Under the pieces are notes generated by a model. It made no database searches, was not told where the DNA came from, and saw only the letters and a program-made list of their open reading frames with translations. Shown here one piece after another: positions 9,472 to 21,193 of a stretch of DNA of 60,000 nucleotides. Made by a program: the position numbers and the translations under genes. Numbering within the stretch: position 1 is the first letter of the stretch; the number at the start of each line of letters is the position of its first letter. Source of the stretch: Strigamia acuminata (lineage: Eukaryota > Arthropoda > Chilopoda > Geophilomorpha > Linotaeniidae); contig OX442314.1 in NCBI GenBank assembly GCA_949358305.1, positions 43,596,581 to 43,656,580 on the forward strand, in the 5' to 3' direction.

Positions 9472-10596
9472 AACTTCTCTATTTCTGTGGGAAAAATGTT
9501 GCCTCGTTATCTATTTCTCATCACTTTAATTGTTTCGTGCCTAGAAAATTTCCACGATCGAGCGAACGAAATCCCAAACGCTTTCATGACAACCAGCACG
9601 CCGTTCTTGCGAGGCGCGACCGACGGCGAAGCGCACAAAAACGCCTCGTGCAAACGCTCCCTGCCGTCCAACTCGAACGAAACCATTCCTAGTGAACGAT
9701 CTCCGCTAGCCAATCGGGACGAGCGAGCTCGACATCATCGACGACGATTTTCCATCTCGGAAAACGACGCCGCGATGAACGTACGAGACGTGTCTCCCGC
9801 CTCCTGCTATCGGCTCGCGCAGTCCTACTTCGAGACCGTCGGACTTCACGATTTGAGCACTGACGCCGAACCTGAAGTCGAACTGAGCGTCATCTATCTC
9901 AGCACGTCCAACGAAGAACAAAACACCGACAACACGCCCATGAAAAGAGGAAAAACGAACGGGGAAACCGAAAAAAGCGAGAAAACCGAATTCCTCGGCG
10001 AAAAGGCGGCGGAATTGGAGGCGGCGACCGCGGCTAGTCAAGAACGCGCTTGTCCGGAGAGGCGGAACAGCGTTACGCCCGATGCCCTGGAGTTGATCAT
10101 GCTGCAATACGGACACGAACAGAGCTCGGCGAACAGTCTTTGGAACCTGAAACACGCGGAGGAAGCCGCCTTCACACCGCAGGAGATGGAGGAATCTCAG
10201 GAAATTGTACAGCCGATGAGTCCGATGACCGACTCTGAGGTCGAACTGAGCGTCATCTATCTCACGTGCCGTGGCCCGCCGCTGCCGGAAGAGATCGATT
10301 TGATCGATCAGTCGTCGAGAAGCGAGGATTCGTCGCCGCACATGGGCGCTTGCGAGTCGATGGTAATGGAGGACGTGCCGAAGTAGAGTCGGCGCGAGGA
10401 AATGGCGGCCAGCGATTTGATCCTGCGGCGCACGTTCCCGGAGTATTATGCGGCCGGTAAAGAGTCGTCGTCGTTTGAAGGTAACCAAGGTACTCCCGAG
10501 TCTGGAAGTTTGGGCATTTTGTCGACGGATTCCTCTACTATTGATCTCGTTTGGTCCAAGGATGAGGATGAAATCCCGCCGGAATCCGAAGTTTAA
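9472..10596 (+). CDS. Acidic low-complexity protein exon with an in-frame amber stop
   Basis: The frame is open from an AG acceptor at about 9471, or from ATG at 9496, to TAG at 10384-10386. It then continues in the same frame for 69 codons to TAA at 10594-10596. The segment is GC-rich with coding-like composition, unlike its AT-rich surroundings. A 9-residue motif EVELSVIYL occurs twice. Its VIYL core with flanking acidic residues resembles SUMO-interacting motifs, and EEIDLID and STIDLVW (the latter beyond the TAG) look similar. A short hydrophobic stretch (YLFLITLIVSC) sits near the start. Antisense frames are shadows. The protein is unrecognised, and the stop may be a nonsense mutation, readthrough or an assembly error. 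Confidence 0.5.
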
Positions 10597-11415
10597 ATAT
10601 TTTTTTCCTGATTTAAATGTGATTTTTTTTTGGAAATTGTACTCGTTTATTTTACTAAATTGTACGTAGTGGACATTTATTTCTGTTTTTACTAATTTTG
10701 GGGTTTAGATTGAATTTGTACCCTAGTCATGTATTCTAAAATCATAATTAATTGTATTTTTAAAAATACCGGTATCATATACCTGAATTAAACTTGATTG
10801 ACATTTTGTTTCCTTCGATAGAATTTTTGCTTCTTATGGTTTTTGAGGTTTGTGTCCGAGTTATGAGCTTTTTCGAGTCGTTCCGTAACTTCCGTTCATT
10901 ATTTCATTGTGTTGCCTGTTAAAAGATGTTTTTTATTAGCTGTCGATAGTTTTACAATGTGACGACGCCATTTATTCGGACCATACATTAAAATCTGCGG
11001 CACTCCGCTAATCGCTTCGGTCATCAATATGGGGAGTCGTACTGCGGCCATCCGCTTCTATTCCAGAATAGAGTCACGAAAAAAAAGTAAGATTAGTCAA
11101 TGCTGCTGTTTTCATATATTTTACAATTTCATTAATATTTACCAAAATAAAGAAATAAATGAAGTTAGGATCGCTTTGAATATTGTATCAAAATCGCTGG
11201 CGCCATCTCGGGCCATCCGGTAAAAGTTGTGTACTTTATTTTGATTCACTATAGATGGCGCTCCCAATTTTCCAAAAATCTTTTGTCATTATTTAACCAT
11301 AAACGTTTATTTATTGATATACATGCTTAATTTTAGTAATAAATGCGTCATAAGAAATTTTCACAATACCAATCTGTTTAAAAAAATCGGCAAATTGCTT
11401 AATCCAACCGTGGAA
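10597..11415. other. Intergenic, 3' UTR-like; one weak exon candidate
   Basis: Contains poly(T)/poly(A)-rich sequence after the coiled-coil gene. A small ATG exon candidate (ATGGGGAGTCGTACTGCGGC from 11029, donor gtaaga at about 11089) has no recognisable partner. CTCF-like AGATGGCGC occurs at 11253-11261. AATAAA-like signals for the minus-strand methyltransferase gene fall at about 11336-11341 (complement). Confidence 0.35.
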
Positions 11416-12301
11416 TTAATTGAAACCTTTGGTAGCCAGAATCGTAAAAAGTCCCTTCTCGTCCGAAAACTGCAACGTCGACTTGTACATGTGTTTCTTC
11501 AACTCGCGAACCATCAACTTGGCGTCGGCCATCGCACTCCTGATCTTCTCTTCATCGATCCAAGCCGCAGTTATCACTTCTTTGCCCAACTTGTACATGG
11601 TGCCTTCGATCGAGTTGGCCATAACCAAATGCCCGCCCGGAACCACCAGATCCGCCAAATTCTTCATGGCTTTGAAAAAATCTTTATCTTCGGTGATGCA
11701 ATCCAAACACAAACTCGACGTGACGATGTCGAATTGACGGTTTTCGTCCGGAAACGTCTGAAATTGCTCGCTCAATTCGCCCGTCACGTCGAAATAAAAC
11801 GAACCCACGATGGAATTTCGCACTAGCTCCTCCAGATATTTAGTTTCCCTAAATAGATTTTGGAAACAAAAATAAAAATTAATATTTAATTAATTAGTTA
11901 ATTTACTTTTTTCCTTCCAACTGAGCGACGTATTTGAATTCGGCGCCGAAATCGAGGCAATCCGGTTCGTTTTCCGCCATTTTTCGACGGCGTTTAAATT
12001 TCGCTGGAGAAAATCGCACAAATAAATCTTCTCGACGTTTTTGCTGGCTGAAAGTGCGGCACGAACTGTCGGGCCACATCCGACGTCTAATAGTGTTTCC
12101 CCGGTCACTTTTCCTGTATAAATTAAATGAAATTAATCGTTACGTGACGAAATTCTTTTGTTCTAGACCTTGGTGGAATAAGTTGTGGTAGAACTCTTCG
12201 ATTAACCAATTTTCCACGCACGATTGATCGTTCACGTAGTCGGCCACGTACACTTTGCTGTCGAATAGACGCTCGTACAGTTTCTTCAAGTCGCTCGACA
12301 T
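11416..12301 (-). pseudogene. NNMT/PNMT/TEMT-family methyltransferase, 3 exons, frameshifted
   Basis: The family consists of small S-adenosylmethionine-dependent N-methyltransferases. Exons are 12301-12169 (ATG, MSSDLKKLYERLFDS), 12113-11907 and 11848-11416, all with GT-AG borders. Motif I is LLDVGCGPT, followed by a LCDFLQRN stretch; motif IV-like sequence is FDIVTSSLCLD, then VVPGGHLVM. Joined length is about 257 residues against about 264 for mammalian NNMT. In exon 2 the run after KW-R contains four A where five would keep frame into NEPDCLDFGAEFKYVAQLEG, so one base is missing. Exon phases only agree if that base is restored. Both tandem copies share the defect. It is either a recent pseudogene or a homopolymer error. 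The substrate cannot be inferred. Confidence 0.8.
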
Positions 12302-12851
12302 TCTCGTCCTTCGCTGCGGTCAATTTGCTGAATCTGCTCTCGGAGATTTCTCAAGGTTTATTACTCAAATTCCGCGAGTGCCGAGCGCCCGGATGTACTT
12401 GTGCATAAAACTCAAATTAAATCATCAATTTTCATTACCGTTACTCAACCACTTACGAGTGTTGAAATCCTGAAGCAATTTGTAGTTTTAATAAAAATTA
12501 ATTGTTTAATTAAATGTGCTATTTAGAGCGGATAACTGTTGAACGAGTGAAAATGTCCTTTCTCGTTGACGATGTCGACAAGCAGTGACGTCACACAATG
12601 GAAGACGTACTTACAGATACGGCCGTCACTCTTGTTGATATTGATAAAACGAAACTTTAGAACAAGGATTGCAATCTTTAAAATATTTATTTTAATAGCA
12701 CGGCATGCAATTAAAAGAATAAAAATAGTACACGATTGATAATTATTTGTCTATTATATAACCAACCGTCATCTAACACTGCATTTTTATCACTTTGGTA
12801 ATATAAAACACAATAGAATTATAATTATTAAAGAAATAAAAGCAATACAAT
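12302..12851. other. Methyltransferase upstream region
   Basis: AT-rich DNA 5' of the methyltransferase start. It includes TGACGTCA (a perfect CRE-type palindrome) in agcagtgacgtcacac near 12588-12596. No TATA box was confidently assigned and no coding sequence is seen. Confidence 0.3.
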
Positions 12852-13724
12852 CAGTGTTGGGCAAAATAGTATTTTGAAAATACTATTTGATTTTCAAAAT
12901 ATAAAATACTATTTTAATTCATATTTTCAAAAATACCACTTTCACCAATCCCATTGGTCGAGCCAGTTTACTGGTGTAGTGATCCGGAAAAGTAGACCCA
13001 AACACCAGAATTGCATTACAATGTACAGACATTGCAATCGATTGCCTAGGCAACGGCCTAAAATTCAAACTTCCAGACGATGTAAGCAATAAACACAACA
13101 AACATGAGTTTGACATTTTTTAATGTGTGAAACTTCATTTTAATGATGGAAATAACATTTTTTATTAAATAAAATCAAAATAACATAAACTAAATTAGTC
13201 ATAACAATCACAACAATAAATAAAAAACAAAACTACTTTTCCTAGTAGTAGTATACAGTCTGGAGTTAGTAGTAAACTGGCTCGACCAATGGGAGTACAC
13301 ATTGTGAGGTGCCTTTTTGAGTGCAACTCGAGTATATGACTTTTGGGTACAAGTCTGCTTAAAGAATAATCACATTTTTTTTTTTTGAAAAAATGACTGA
13401 AATTGTTCATGTCACTGGTAATGTGGTTAAAACTGTGTGTGTTAATTGTCCTGGTGGTAAAAAAAACCATTGTCAGGATCCTTCATAGCAACAACAATTT
13501 TTTTAACTCATTTAAAGGTATGACGTATGACTATATTGATATTGACCACCCAGATAAACTGCAGATAAATAGTTTTAGAATTTCTACTTTTTTTATAAGT
13601 ATTTTGAAGAAGTATTTTGTACAGAGTATTTTAAAATACTATTTTATTTTGTATTTTAAAAATACTTTTACAAAGTATTTTATCTTGCAATTTTCAAAAT
13701 ACATATTACAAGGTATTTTATTTG
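12852..13724. mobile_element. hAT-like MITE, right end cut at the ME-B boundary
   Basis: The left end is CAGTGTTGGGCAAAATAG. The right side carries the inverse GTATTTT-rich arm ending TATTTTATTTG, where the expected last bases (inverse of GGGCAACACTG) are replaced by the CACTG of ME-B. Inside are a second inverted pair (CCCATTGGTCGAGCCAG at about 12951 and its inverse at about 13272) and many AAAATAC/GTATTTT motifs. CAGTG-type ends suggest the hAT superfamily. No transposase is present. Confidence 0.55.
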
Positions 13725-14902
13725 CACTGAAAAAAAAGCATATTTCCAAACACTTCCAAGTTGAAAATTTATATGGAAAAGTTGAGTTTACTATGATGTG
13801 GAAATTTGTTGGAAATGTGTTGGAAATATTTATATATTTCCAAACTTCTGAAAATGTGTAGTAAATCCTAGAGATGAAAAGTCATATTTTCAATTAGTTG
13901 TAAATCTTTTGTTTGAAATGTTATGTTTCCAATCAATTTTCTTTTAGATGGAAATGTGTTGTAAACTTCATTTCACAATGATTGTAAAAATAATGTAAAA
14001 GCAAGAAAATACTTGAAATTTAAATTTAACATTTAAATATCTGAAATGTAACAAGAACAAGGTAAAATACGGTCAGGAACAATAAAATTGTATCAAATTT
14101 GAACTCAGAAGAGAAAATAATGTATAAAACGGTCCAATTTCGAACTGACATGGACAATATGAAATCGGGCCAATCAGGGCGCAGGGACGGAAAAATACGT
14201 GTCGATGAAACGTAGCGTCGATGAAACAATCCGACTCCGATTATTTGTGGAGGAGTCGGATTGTTTCATCAACGTGAGATTGATTGTATTTTTAATACAA
14301 TGAATCTCAAATAGATTAGTTAACAAAGAAGTTACTATATATAGGAAGTTATGCATAAAGTTATTACAGGTCATACTAGCCTAGTGGACAGAGTAGTGGT
14401 CTTTCGAACAAAGGGTACCGGGTTCAATTCTGGCAGAGGTCAAGGTAAGAAAAAAGAAAACTTTAAGATTGAAATAAATTTAAACAAAACTGTCAATAAA
14501 ACATCTAAATAGTGATGAAATCAATGAAAACTAATTGTTGAATGGTATTTGAAGAAAAATCAAACAGCTTTACTAATAAAAAAAAAATTGAGTTAGTGTA
14601 TTTAAATTTTTCAAAATGGAAGGTAGTAAATTTTTTATATTGGAAATATATTGAAAATACATTGGTAATACATTGGAAATACATTGGAAATATATTATGA
14701 AATTTCATAATTACACAATTGAAAATGTTTGTAAAGTTATTGTAAAAAAAGTCACGGAAATGGTCTCTTTCCGGATTGTAAATATGTTTGGAAAAGACTT
14801 ATTTTCAATTGTTTGTAAATCTAATTTACAAACTTGTAAAATCCATCTACCTATATATTTACAATTCTTTACAAGTGAGTAAATCTGATTTTCTTTCCAG
14901 TG
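13725..14902. mobile_element. CACTG element copy ME-B (recombinant)
   Basis: Same element as ME-A with a CACTGA left end. It matches ME-C through position 14773 and ME-A from 14875 onward. It is flanked by TTG on the left and CAT on the right, so it has no target duplication of its own. Contains a tRNA-like segment at 14370-14441. Confidence 0.75.
14219..14270. repeat. Near-perfect hairpin in ME-B
   Basis: GATGAAACAATCCGACTCC (14219 onward) pairs with its exact inverse ending at about 14270 around a 10-12-nt loop. ME-A has only one arm, and the stretch corresponding to the other arm runs in the opposite orientation. The same hairpin is in ME-C near 27375-27425. Confidence 0.75.
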
Positions 14903-15317
14903 CATGAAATGGAAAGAAAGAAATTTGAGGAAGATTATGCTAAAAGCAAAGGTAAAATTTATACATATATTGTGTAGAGAATTGGATAAATTGTGGGATT
15001 TAATTTGACCATTTGGATAATTGTTACAGACCGACAAACTGAACAACAAACTCAACAACAAATTCAACAATCTGCCAAAACCAAGGAAATTGAAAACAAA
15101 TTAGCTGCTTTGACAGCAGAAACCAGTAAGTTATTCAATTCAAACTATAGACTTAATGTGTGTTTCAGTGATTAACAAAACATCTTTCATTTTTTGTTTT
15201 TAGAGCAATTGGCAAAAACTGTGGGTAAGTGCGTCGTGCTGCACCTGCTAGCACCGATTCAGCACGTTCCATTTCGGCGCCTAAGCATCACTATTTTGCG
15301 CAGTCCCTATTCTGCGT

Positions 15318-16408
15318 TGTGGTGACCTCAAATATTCCTATTTGAGTGCGCACCATATTTCCAAATTGTCTTATAAATATATTCAACAAGCTTATATGTT
15401 TTGTTTCAATGTAAATTGAAATAAAACATACATTAATAAAATATAAAACAAGACACAATATTGCCCAAATAATATTGTGTTTTGCAGCAAGTTTTGGCCC
15501 GGCAACAGCGTCAACCAATCACGTTACGGCGTGCATTGCTTTGATGATGCTGCTAGGCGTGTGCCTGGGCGGAGCATCCCTTCCCCTCGCGCGTGCCCGG
15601 CTCGATTGTTGCACACGACCCGAAGGCGGCCGTGTGTGATCTTCATGCAACTCGTCATCTGCGCAGCTTTTCTGAGCAGATTTAGAAGTGAGCCAAACGG
15701 TTTTGGCCCACTCTTCCCGCACTCTTGATTCCACCTCCAAACTGTTCACAACCGTGTCAAACTTCTGCCAAAACTGCAAAGTGTGATCTGTGATTCTTGG
15801 ACGAATTGAGTTTCATAGCTGGTCTGTACCCACTGTACGGAATAGCAACTTTCTAGCTTGAATTACTACAAGTAATTTAAGCCATTTCTGTGTGTGAATT
15901 GGCATTGAGCTTGCTCTGTCAATTTGAAGGCTTTGTGTCGAGTTTAACTCCACAAAGCGATTTGTGTAAAGACCGATTGTTACGTCGAGCTTGCTCCGTA
16001 ATAATCGAACCGCTGTGTGAAAGACGTATTCTCGTGTCGAGCGTGCTCCACGAGGATTTTGGTATATTCAGCAAAGTATTTTAGCGTTGAGTTTACTCCG
16101 CTAAAATCCCGCGCTCACACGACGCCGTCGACGCCATCTTGGAGCCAACGGTCACCTGTGAGTGTAGATATTGAAGAAGAAGCCAGATCGACCCCAAACA
16201 TTATTATTTCATTTCAAATATACCTCCTTTGTATTTTGAACAATTAAAACTATCTAATTTTTCCTTTACTCTGTGTAAAATCATTCCCCTAGACAAACAT
16301 TTGGCCACAGAGTAGAAGTCCTGTACGGCATCTCACCGACGATTGCTTATTGAATTTATATAATTTAATAAGTAAAAACCCGGATCGCCGCAGCGTCGTT
16401 TCAATTCG
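15318..16408 (+). mobile_element. Relic solo LTR, second copy
   Basis: Duplicate of 2154-3244 with the same GCGT flanks. The hairpin array lies at 15897-16107. Confidence 0.75.
15897..16107 (+). other. Five stem-loop array, second copy
   Basis: Identical to 2733-2943 in all five hairpins. The copy therefore adds no independent covariation evidence. Confidence 0.8.
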
Positions 16409-16457
16409 GCGTCATCGGTATTTATTTTTGATATTAAATAAAATATACTACGTTATA

Positions 16458-17211
16458 CAGGGTGAACAAAAAGTCTATCACTATAGTAAATATTTCTGAA
16501 AGTGCTGACAATTCATCTGATCTAATGATGGTAAAGTATTAAAGTTGGGTGGGGCAATCTTTTGGTGACTCGAAATTTGACCTTGGGATGTTCCTTTAAG
16601 GTCATTGGGAAATTATCTCGGAAACCGTTAGAGATAGACAGAAATTTCCAATTGTAAACTTGTAGAGCAACATTAGTTTAGTCTAAAAATGACTAATTCT
16701 CAAATCTTTTGTACTAAAATTTTTAAGAAAATCGCAATTGAAAAAGTAGACACAAGTCAAAGGATAACATGGCCAAAATTGAAAAAGTGCCGAAAACGTG
16801 CTGATTAGATGTAAAATGACCCAAAAAATCGATTCTCCTGGTCAGAATTTGTATATCTGGCACCGTTGCAGAGATATGGGCAGAAAACTGAATTTTTTTA
16901 TGACTTTTTCTTTTCAAAACTACTTCTCAATTGCGATTTTCTTAAAATTTTTTAGTACAAAAGTTTTGAGAATTAGTCATTTTTAGACTAAACTAATGTT
17001 GCTCTACAAGTTTACAATTGGAAATTTCTGTCTATCTCTAACGGTTTCCGAGATAATTTCCCAATGACCTTGAAGGAACATCCCAAGGTCAAATTTCAGA
17101 TCACCAAAAGATTGCTCCACTCAACTTTGATACTTTACCATCATTAGATCAGATGAATTGTCAGCACTTTCAGAAATATTTACTATAGTGATAGACTTTT
17201 TGTTCACCCTG
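16458..17211. mobile_element. CAGGGTG long-TIR MITE, second copy
   Basis: Duplicate of 3294-4047, inserted at the same TA. Confidence 0.8.
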
Positions 17212-17972
17212 TAGATTGGGTCTGCACAAATTTGGTGCACATGCAATTCTATCACTTGGCGCAGAATTGGGACCACAAGCTGGGACTGGGTCTGGGACTG
17301 GGACGTGCGGAATAGAACATGGCTTTTGAGAATTGGATAACTTTTAAGATTTAATTTGACCATTTGGATAATTGTTATACAGGGTGTCTCGCCGAACACC
17401 TACCAGGTGAATTATTTCATAATCATGTTAATTCAAAAAAACTTTTGATTATGAATTGAAGGAACTGACATGTGACGAATTCAATGAAACATGTTAAATT
17501 CATGTGACATTGTTGCATCACTGTTTTGCAACTCGTAACTTTTAAACCAACAATGCTACACAAAAAATGTCAATTGCAAAGTTGTAGAGAACCATCTAAT
17601 TAGTCTAGAACTGTTCTTAAAAAAATTATCTCTTACTGAAAAGTTTTGAGAAAAAAAGGTTTGAAACATTGGTCTACTCAGCTTTGTAACTCACAAGGGG
17701 AGCACATGAATAACACACTCACAGATTGTTGTCATATTAAACAAAAAGGATTGTTATATCATGCTGAATGAGACCCTAAAGTAATTTCATTCCATAAACA
17801 GCCAACAATGCAAACAATGAGCTCAAAGTTTGCACTATTTTGTCTGTGTATGCATCCAATCTGAGCAATCAGGCCTAGTGTATGAATACTGTAAACAACA
17901 GTTGCTAGGTAAAAAATAGTTCCAAGATCCAAGTTCAATTTTATCATTTGATATTTAATGATGTCATTAAAA

Positions 17973-19832
17973 TTCCCCCCCTAAATTCCCCCCCTAAATT
18001 CCCCCCCTAAATCCCCCCCCTAAATCCCCCCCTAAATTCTCCCCCTAAATTCCCCCTCTAAATTCCCCCCCCTAAATTCCCCCCTAAATTCCCCCCTAAA
18101 TTCCTCCCCTAAATTCTTCCCCTAAATTCCCCCCCTAAATTCCCCCCCAAATTCCCCCCCCTAAATTCCCCCCTAAATTCCCCCCTAAATTCCCCCCTAA
18201 ATTCCCCCTCTAAATTCCCCCCCCTAAATTCCCCCCTAAATTCCCCCCTAAATTCCCCCCCTAAATCCCCCCCCTAAATCCCCCCCTAAATTCCTCCCCT
18301 AAATTCCCCCCCTAAATTCCCCCCTTAAATTCCCCCCCTAAATTCCCCCCCCAAATTCCCCCCCCCAAATTCCCCTCCTAAATTCCCCCCCTAAATTCCC
18401 CCCCTAAATTCCCCCCGCCAAATTTCCCCCCTAAATTTCCCCCCCTAAATTCCCCCCCTAAATTCCCCCCCTAAATTCCCCCCTAAATTCCCCCCTAAAT
18501 TCCCCCCTAAATTCCCCCCCTAAATTCCCCCCTAAATTCCCCCCCCAAATTCCCCCCTTAAATTCCCCCCCCAAATTCCCCCCTAAATTCCCCCCCCTAA
18601 ATTCCCCCCCCTAAATTCCCCCCCCTAAATTCCCCCCCCTAAATTCCCCCCCTAAATTCCCCCCCCTAAATTCCCCCCTAAATTCCCCCCTAAATTCCCC
18701 CCCTAAATCCCCTCCTAAATTCCCCCCTAAATTCCTCCCCTAAATTCCCCCCCCCTAAATTCCCCCCCCAAATTCCCCCCCTAAATTCCCCCCCCAAATT
18801 CCCCTCCCAAATTCCCCCCTAAATTCCCTCCCTAAATTCCCCACCCGAATTCCCCCCCCTAAATTTCCCCCCCCAAATTCCCCCCCCAAATTCCTTCCCT
18901 AAATTCCCCCCCTAAATTCCCCCCCCTAAATTCCTCCCCTAAATTCCCTCCTAAATTCCCCCCTAAATTCCCTCCCTAAATCCCCTCCCTAAATTCCCCC
19001 TAAATTCCCCCCCCCAAATTCCCCCCCCCCAAATTCTCCCCCCCAAATTCCCCCCCTAAATTCCCCCCTTTAAATTCCCCCCCCCTAAATTCCCCCCCTA
19101 AATTCCCCCCCTAAATTCCCCCCTAAATTCCCCCCCTAAATTCCCCTCTAAATTCCTCCCCTAAATTCCCCCCCTAAATTCCCCCCCTAAATTCTCCCCC
19201 CTAAATTCCCCCCCCCAAATTCCCCCCCCAAATTCCCCCCCTAAATTCCCCCCCTAAATTCCCCCCCTAAATTCCCTCCCCCAAATTCCCCCCTAAATTC
19301 CCCCCCTAAATTCCCCCCTAAATTCCCCCCTAAATTTCCCCTCTAAATCCCCCCCCCTAAATTCCCCCCTAAATTCCCCCCTAAATTCCCCCCCTAAATC
19401 CTCCCCCTAAATTCCCCCCTAAATTCCTCCTTTAAATTCCCCCCCTAAATTCCCCCCCTAAATTCCCCCCTAAATTCCCCCCCCCAAATTCCCCCCCTAA
19501 ATTCCCCCCCTAAATTCCCCCCTAAATTCCCCCCTAAATTCCCTCTCTAAATCCCCCCCTAAATTCCCCCCTAAATTCCCCCCTAAATTCCCCCCCTAAA
19601 TCCTCCCCCTAAATTCCCCCCTAAATTCCTCCCCTAAATTCCCCCCCCTAAATTCCCCCCCTAAATTCTCCCCCTAAATTCCCCCCCCCAAATTCCCCCC
19701 TAAATTCCCCCCCTAAATTCCCCCCCCAAATTCCCCCCCCTAAATTCCCCCCTAAATTCCCCCCTAAATTCCCCCCCTAAATCCCCCCCCTAAATTCCCC
19801 CCTAAATTCCTCCCCTAAATTCCCCCCCTAAA
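17973..19832. repeat. C-rich satellite, second copy
   Basis: Duplicate of 4809-6669. It has small unit-length and substitution differences (for example ATTTCCCCTCT here against ATTCCCCCTCT). Confidence 0.95.
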
Positions 19833-20289
19833 ACAGTGCAACAGTGCCAGATATGCAATTTGCGCACACGGGAATCGATTTTTCAGCTCGTTTTACGTCT
19901 AACCAGCCCGTTTCTGACACTTTTTCAATTTTTGGCCATTTCTTCATACATTAGCCTTGGCTTTTTTTGCAAATTTTAAAAAGTGTCAAAAACGTGCTGA
20001 AGACATGTAAAATGAGCTAAAAAGTTGATTTCCGTTGACAGAATTTGCATATCTGGCACCGTTGCAGAGATATAAGCAATAAACTAACTTTTTGAACAGA
20101 AAAAGTCAGTTTTTTGCTTATATCTCTGCAACAGTGCCATATATGCAATTTGCGCACCCGGGAATCGATTTTTCAGCTCATTTTTCGTCTAACCAGCCCG
20201 TTCCTGACACTTTTTCAATTTTTGGCCATTTCTTCATACATTAGCCTTGGCTTTTTTGCAAATTTTAAAGTGTCAAAAACGTGCTGAAG

Positions 20290-20735
20290 GTTGTTTGATG
20301 GTTGTTTGAAGGTTGTTTGAAGGTTGTTTGAAGGTTGTTTAAAGGTCATTTAAAGGTAGTTTGTAGGTCATTTGAAGGTTGTTGGAAGGTCGTTTGAAGG
20401 TCGTTGAAGGTTGGTTGAAGGTTGTTGAAGGTCGTTTGAAGGTTGTTTGAATGTCGTTTGTAGGTCATTTGAAGGTTGTTGGAAGGTCGTTGGAAGGTCG
20501 TTGGAAGGTTATTGGAAGGTTGTTTGAAAGTTGTTAAAAGGTCATATAAAGGTCGTTGGAAGGTCATTTGAAAGTCATTTGAAGATCGTTGGAAGGTCGT
20601 TTAAACAAAATTGGAAGGTCGTTGAAAGGTTGTTGGAAGGTCATTGAAAGGTCATTGGAAAGTTGTTTGAAGGTCGTTCAAAGGTTGTTTGAAGGTCATT
20701 TAAAGGGTGTTTGAAAGTCGTTGAAAGTTTGTTTA
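20290..20735. repeat. GGTTGTTTGAA minisatellite, second copy
   Basis: Duplicate of 7135-7580. Confidence 0.9.
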
Positions 20736-21193
20736 CTGAAGACATGTAAAATGAGCTAAAAAATTGATTCCCGTTGACAGAATTTGCATATCTGGCACCG
20801 TTGCAGAGATATAAGCAAAAAACTAACTTTTTAAACAGAAAAAGTCAGTTTTTTGCTTATATCTCTGTAACAGTGTCAGATATGCAATTTTCGCACACGG
20901 GAATCGATTTTTCAGCTCATTTTACGTCTAAGCAGCCTGTTTCTGACGTATTATTTTCAAGACGGCGTTGTGATTGGTTGAGATCCATCGATGTCGGTTC
21001 GTTTCATTTTCTCAAATTGACGTTTTTGAGGTGTTAGCCTTTTTATATAACGAGTGGGGCCTTGACCCCCAGACCTAACCTAATCTGTTTTTAGCAAACA
21101 AGACAGAACTCAGTTTTTTTTATCACTGGATCTCAATGCATCGCTCAACCAATCACACAATTACAATTAATTTTGTTTTCTGTTTAATTTTTA

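Larger units (their letters stand above)
1739..13724. repeat. 12-kb tandem block, copy 1
   Basis: This 11986-bp block recurs at 14903-26879. Offsets between copies are 13164 bp before and within most of the satellite and 13155 bp after it. The 9-bp difference comes from about 1 bp of satellite and one extra 8-bp unit (CAGTGCAA) near 6671. A handful of substitutions are visible in the satellite; the sampled gene regions look identical. It contains no gypsy sequence except a relic LTR and appears to be captured genomic DNA between two ME copies. Confidence 0.9.

Noticed and set aside
9706-10488. 260-codon minus-strand open frame
   Set aside because: Antisense to the acidic protein exon; arginine-rich composition typical of a GC-rich shadow frame.
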